From an archaeon (lineage in GTDB: Archaea; Nanobdellota; Nanobdellia; Pacearchaeales; GW2011-AR1), in contig JABHLR010000008.1 in assembly GCA_018693315.1 (NCBI GenBank), forward strand, positions 1 through 42,471: a stretch of DNA of 42,471 nt. Reading direction: 5' to 3'. Both the position numbers and the translations under genes were made by a program. The notes beneath the pieces are model-generated. The model was not told the origin of the DNA. It saw nothing but the letters and a program-made list of their open reading frames with translations, and did not search any database. Shown in pieces: positions 39,371-42,471 of this stretch. Every line of letters begins with the position of its first letter. Within the stretch, counting starts at the first letter, position 1.

Positions 39371-39793
39371 ATGTGGAAGAGTGATTTTATTGAGGCGAAG
39401 TATCATCTGGCTGTTGCTGAGAGGATGATGGCGGGGTATGCGGAGTATCCTGAGAAGAGATTTTTGATTGGGGTGATAAATGAGGCGGCGAGGGCGGTTT
39501 CTAGGTTGATTCGTAGTTTTATGATTTATGATGAGGTCAAGGGTGGTTTGAATGATTTTCTTAAACGAGTTGCGCCGAAATATTTGGATGCTGTGACCTG
39601 TGAGCATTTGGTTAAGGTTTTGGAGATTGAACGTGCGCAGAAGGAGTCGCCGATTGAATTTGCGAGGGGGGATAAGATTATTTTGTTGATTCGGGGGAAA
39701 TATAGGTTTTTGACAGCGTCTAGGATTGGTGAGTTTGTTAGGTCTGCTAAGTGTGCTGTTTCTGCATTTCCTGTGGATTTTCGACAGGTATAA
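39371..39793 (+). CDS. Small helical protein, HEPN-like
   Basis: A 140-residue all-helical protein. FIEAKYHLAVAERMMAGYAEYPEKRF and INEAARAVSRLIRSFMIYDEV recall the helix pair of HEPN domains, but the catalytic Rx4-6H motif of HEPN ribonucleases is absent. The assignment is tentative. A similar protein lies just downstream at 39839. Confidence 0.75.
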   Translation: MWKSDFIEAKYHLAVAERMMAGYAEYPEKRFLIGVINEAARAVSRLIRSFMIYDEVKGGLNDFLKRVAPKYLDAVTCEHLVKVLEIERAQKESPIEFARGDKIILLIRGKYRFLTASRIGEFVRSAKCAVSAFPVDFRQV

Positions 39794-39838
39794 AAAGCTA
39801 ATTTACTTGGTTTTTTTTGCGCAGGGGATATGTAATAT

Positions 39839-40282
39839 ATGATTGAAGAAATTATCAAGGAAAAGACGAGTGCCGACCATCTTTTATACGTAAGTTTGAA
39901 GTATACAAAAACATGTGACGTGATTTTGAATTTGTTGGCACGCTGGAAGAGTTTGGTTGAGCTTAGCTTTGATGCGATTTTGGAGAAGCGAGTTGAGGAT
40001 GGTAAAATTCCTGCTATGCCGATGAGCCCGAAGCAGAGAATTGAATTTATTAAAAAATATTTTAAGAAAAATGGTGATGTGCAGGATGTTGTGCCATTGT
40101 ATATTTTTTTCAAGAGGATTCCTGATTTGAGTAAGACTCGGAGTGGTGAATTTAGGAAAAATGTGAATCTTAAAATTGTTGACATTAAGAAAACTACTGA
40201 TATTAATATGGAAAAATTGGGAGAGTATTATGAGATTGTTGAGAAGTTTATCGTCGAAGTTAAAAAGATTCTTGCAAATTGA
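39839..40282 (+). CDS. Small helical protein, HEPN-like
   Basis: A 147-residue protein that is mostly helical (HLLYVSLKYTKTCDVILNLLARWKSLVELSFDAIL at the N-terminus; a long closing helix MEKLGEYYEIVEKFIVEVKKI). It has the size and general helical pattern of its upstream neighbour but little clear identity. Its ATG follows an AGGGGAT string and a more distant TATA box (39787-39795), so it probably has a short leader. No catalytic motif is visible. Confidence 0.78.
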   Translation: MIEEIIKEKTSADHLLYVSLKYTKTCDVILNLLARWKSLVELSFDAILEKRVEDGKIPAMPMSPKQRIEFIKKYFKKNGDVQDVVPLYIFFKRIPDLSKTRSGEFRKNVNLKIVDIKKTTDINMEKLGEYYEIVEKFIVEVKKILAN

Positions 40283-40293
40283 GTTTAACAAAA

Positions 40294-40301
40294 CTTATAA
40301 A
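40294..40301 (+). promoter_or_regulatory. TATA element for minD
   Basis: CTTATAAA lies 42 nt before the ATG at 40336, giving a predicted leader of about 13 nt. Confidence 0.5.
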
Positions 40302-40335
40302 CTAATATTTTCTGGTAATATCACGTTAATTTAAA

Positions 40336-41088
40336 ATGGCTAGAATAATTGTTATAAACTCAGGGAAAGGTGGTGTCGGTAAAACTACGACAGCGATAAA
40401 TTTAGGTGCGTCTTTGAATAAGTTGGATAAGGAAGTTATTATCGTCGACGCTAATTTGAATACTCCGAATGTTGGTTTGCAGTTGGGTGCGCCGATTGTT
40501 CCTGTTACTTTGAATCATGTTTTGAAGGGGAAGGCTAATGTTGAGGATGCTATCTATGAGCATGCGTCGGGAACAAAGATTGTACCGTCGAGCTTATCCG
40601 TTAAAGAGTTGACTAAATTTAATACGAAAAAGATTCCTGGGATTGCTAAGGAATTGAGTGGTCTTTGCGATTATGTTATTATTGATTCTGCGGCTGGATT
40701 TGGCGAGGAAGTTATGGCTGTTCTTGAGGCTGCTGATGAAATTATTATTGTGACTAATCCTGAGATGCCTGCGGTGACTGATGCTTTGAAGGCTGTTAAG
40801 GTTGCTCGGCAGATGGGGAAGGAGATTAATGGGGTTGTTGTTACGAGGCATAGATCTGCGAATTATGAGATGCCGTTGAGTGCGATTAAGTCGATGTTGG
40901 AGGCGCAGATTATTGGTGTTGTTCCTGAGGATAAGGCTGTTAAGGAGGCTTTGAATTTGAGGGACGCGGTTGCGCATACTCATCCGAGGAGTAAGGTTTC
41001 TAAGAAATATTATGAGATTGCTTGTAAGGTTGATGGTCGAAAAGTTGAGGAGAGAAAAGGATTTTTGACGAGACTTTTTAGAGGTTGA
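40336..41088 (+). CDS. minD: MinD/ParA-family ATPase
   Basis: A 250-residue P-loop ATPase with the deviant Walker A motif KGGVGKTTT (signature Lys11 and Lys16), switch region VDANLNTPNVGLQLG and Walker B-like DYVIIDSAAG. The C-terminal GFLTRLFRG can form the amphipathic membrane-targeting helix of MinD proteins. Archaeal MinD homologues take part in positioning of membrane structures; MinC and MinE partners are not seen here. It converges on metG. Confidence 0.93.
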   Translation: MARIIVINSGKGGVGKTTTAINLGASLNKLDKEVIIVDANLNTPNVGLQLGAPIVPVTLNHVLKGKANVEDAIYEHASGTKIVPSSLSVKELTKFNTKKIPGIAKELSGLCDYVIIDSAAGFGEEVMAVLEAADEIIIVTNPEMPAVTDALKAVKVARQMGKEINGVVVTRHRSANYEMPLSAIKSMLEAQIIGVVPEDKAVKEALNLRDAVAHTHPRSKVSKKYYEIACKVDGRKVEERKGFLTRLFRG

Positions 41089-41090
41089 TT

Positions 41091-42471
41091 TTATCCAACA
41101 ATGCTTCCTGGTGCGATATCTTGATCTGGAGAAATTAACGATACTGTTTTGTGATCTTTTGTTGAAGCTGCTAGTAGCATTCCGCATGATTCGATGCCTC
41201 GGAGTTTTCGTGGTGCTAGGTTTGCTATGATGATTATTTTTTTGCCCTTGAGATCTTTGGCATTATAGAATTCTTTGATACCCGCGCAGATTGTTCTTGG
41301 TTCTTTTGTTCCGTCGTTTAGAGTCAACTTATACAATTTATCTGCTCCTTCGATTTCTTCGGCTTTTTTTATTTCTGCTACTCTTAGATCTAGCTTTGTG
41401 AAATCTTCGTATTGGATTGTTGTTATTCCTTCCATGATTTCTTTAGGCTCATCTTGTTTATTAAGATTTGGTTTTGATATTTCTATCTTCTCGAAGAGAA
41501 CTGGGGCTTTTTTTATTTTATCTGTTTTGAAAATCTTTGAAATTTTTTCTGCTGATTCTGGGATGAATGGCGAAAGTAGTCTTGCGATTTCTCTGATTGA
41601 CTGAACAACATTGTACAAAACTCCTTGATTAATTTCTAATCTATCTGTGCGGTCATTATTTTCCCAAGGCTTCTTATTTTGAACCCACTCATTAAGAGAA
41701 TCTATTGAAGCGAATATTTTATTCAGGGCTTGATCTACCTTAAATTTATCCATTAGTTTTCCAACTTCTTTCTCGAGAATTATTGTTGAATGTGTCTTTT
41801 CAAACTCTTGATCTTCAAACTTTTTGATTCCGTATTTTTCTGCCAATGCTGATGTTCGTGAGACTAGGTTGCCGAGTTTGTTTGCTAGTTCGTCGTTATG
41901 TCTTTGAACTAAGGCTGTCTCTGAGAAGTCGCCGTCTGATCCGGATGCAAATGAGAACTGCCTTAGGCAGAAATATCTGACTGCGTCGACGCCGTATTTT
42001 TCTACTAGTGTTATTGGTGAGATTGAGTTGCCTAGGGATTTGGATATTTTTTGGCCGTTGAAGGTTAGGAAGCCATGGTTTAGTGTTGTTTTTGGTAATT
42101 CTATTTTTGCTGATTTTAACATTGCTGGCCAGTATACGTTGTGGAACCATGTGTTGTCTTTTCCTAAAATGTGAACTGTTGGTTGCCCCCAGAAATCTTC
42201 CCTGCCTTTTTCTCTTGTCGCTGTGTAGTAATTTATTAGGGCGTCGAACCAAACGTATGTTACGTGTTTTTTGTCTAGTGGGAATGGTATACCCCAATCG
42301 AAAGATGTTCTTGAAATTGATAGATCCTTTAATCCTTCTTCTACTCTTTTCTTTACTTCGTTTCTTCTTATTTTTGGTTTTGTAAAATCTGTTTTGTAAA
42401 GATCTAGTAGGAATTTTTTGTACTTTGATAATTTGAAGAAATATGTTTCCTCTGATATTTTTTCGATTTCT
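41091..42471 (-). CDS. metG: Methionyl-tRNA synthetase, N-terminal part outside the window
   Basis: A class I synthetase, partial: the frame stays open to the window edge, so at least 459 residues are coded here and the HIGH motif and start are missing. The catalytic C-half has NTWFHNVYWPAML and KISKS (FNGQKISKSLGN). The anticodon-binding helical domain follows, and the last 110 residues are an EMAP/Trbp111-type OB-fold tRNA-binding domain (FTKLDLRVAEIKKAEEIEGADKL, GIESCGMLLAAS). The internal Met at 42122 is not the start. Confidence 0.95.
   Translation of the reverse strand, partial: EIEKISEETYFFKLSKYKKFLLDLYKTDFTKPKIRRNEVKKRVEEGLKDLSISRTSFDWGIPFPLDKKHVTYVWFDALINYYTATREKGREDFWGQPTVHILGKDNTWFHNVYWPAMLKSAKIELPKTTLNHGFLTFNGQKISKSLGNSISPITLVEKYGVDAVRYFCLRQFSFASGSDGDFSETALVQRHNDELANKLGNLVSRTSALAEKYGIKKFEDQEFEKTHSTIILEKEVGKLMDKFKVDQALNKIFASIDSLNEWVQNKKPWENNDRTDRLEINQGVLYNVVQSIREIARLLSPFIPESAEKISKIFKTDKIKKAPVLFEKIEISKPNLNKQDEPKEIMEGITTIQYEDFTKLDLRVAEIKKAEEIEGADKLYKLTLNDGTKEPRTICAGIKEFYNAKDLKGKKIIIIANLAPRKLRGIESCGMLLAASTKDHKTVSLISPDQDIAPGSIVG

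Noticed and set aside
42120-42122. Internal ATG as the start of metG
   Set aside because: The frame continues without a stop to the window edge and codes for conserved MetRS sequence upstream of this codon.
1-42471. CRISPR arrays, insertion sequences, prophage genes, attachment sites or a replication origin
   Set aside because: No regularly spaced direct repeats, transposase, integrase, Cas or phage structural gene was seen. The only tandem repeats are the in-frame ones in tfe and the hairpin array at 26969.

Overview
The window comes from an archaeon, most probably a DPANN lineage of the Woesearchaeota/Pacearchaeota kind (inference from gene content; no marker phylogeny was possible). The information-processing genes are archaeal: FEN1, family B DNA polymerase, TFE-alpha, TFS, CDC48, NAC, Sec61-beta, type 2 methionine aminopeptidase, archaeal signal peptidase, MinD and an Nre-type repair protein. 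The aminoacyl-tRNA synthetases for Leu and Ala are of bacterial type, and AlaRS is short, as in many small-genome lineages. Most monocistronic genes and first genes of operons have an archaeal TATA element whose first base lies 29 nt upstream of the start codon, on both strands. This implies leaderless mRNAs, and I used the spacing to correct many starts.

Layout. 1-237 is non-coding and rich in stems. 238-7673 holds an M29 aminopeptidase, a LeuRS with a complete Nudix domain inside its editing domain, a DUF1003 membrane protein, an orphan with a PD-(D/E)XK-like signature and a mini-AlaRS. 7698-16586 carries two similar modules, each a tandem-duplicated Lrp/AsnC regulator divergent from a radical SAM enzyme (one SPASM-like, one B12-binding with a small partner gene). 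Between the modules lie a coiled-coil gene pair and a TFE-rhomboid-SpoIIM operon; this TFE has a histone-H1-like lysine tail. 16599-20924 holds the Nre repair protein and a cluster of signal-peptide and small membrane proteins. 20958-25692 holds a cation/calcium exchanger, FEN1 and DNA polymerase B. 25699-27064 contains two intergenic hairpin clusters, one of them an array of hairpins joined by GGTGGT linkers. 27096-31393 holds a membrane YjdF-like/Schlafen-like fusion, an NSUN RNA methyltransferase with a PUA-like partner, and MetAP2. 31396-36585 holds a membrane-anchored protein, CDC48 with a Zn-ribbon/AbrB-like partner, signal peptidase, TFS, tRNA-Lys(CTT) and a winged-helix regulator with palindromic operators. 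36774-42471 holds SerRS, an endonuclease III without its Fe-S cluster, Sec61-beta, NAC, small helical proteins, MinD and a partial MetRS.

How the parts relate. The core genes cover tRNA charging, replication and repair (PolB, FEN1 and Nre all end in PCNA-binding-like peptides), transcription (TFE, TFS), secretion (Sec61-beta, signal peptidase), N-terminal processing and protein quality control. The most unusual items are the Nudix-LeuRS fusion, the paired Lrp/radical-SAM modules with operator-like and leader-hairpin features, the TFE with a lysine tail, the membrane-tethered Schlafen-like protein and the GGTGGT hairpin array. No CRISPR array, insertion sequence or phage gene was recognised.
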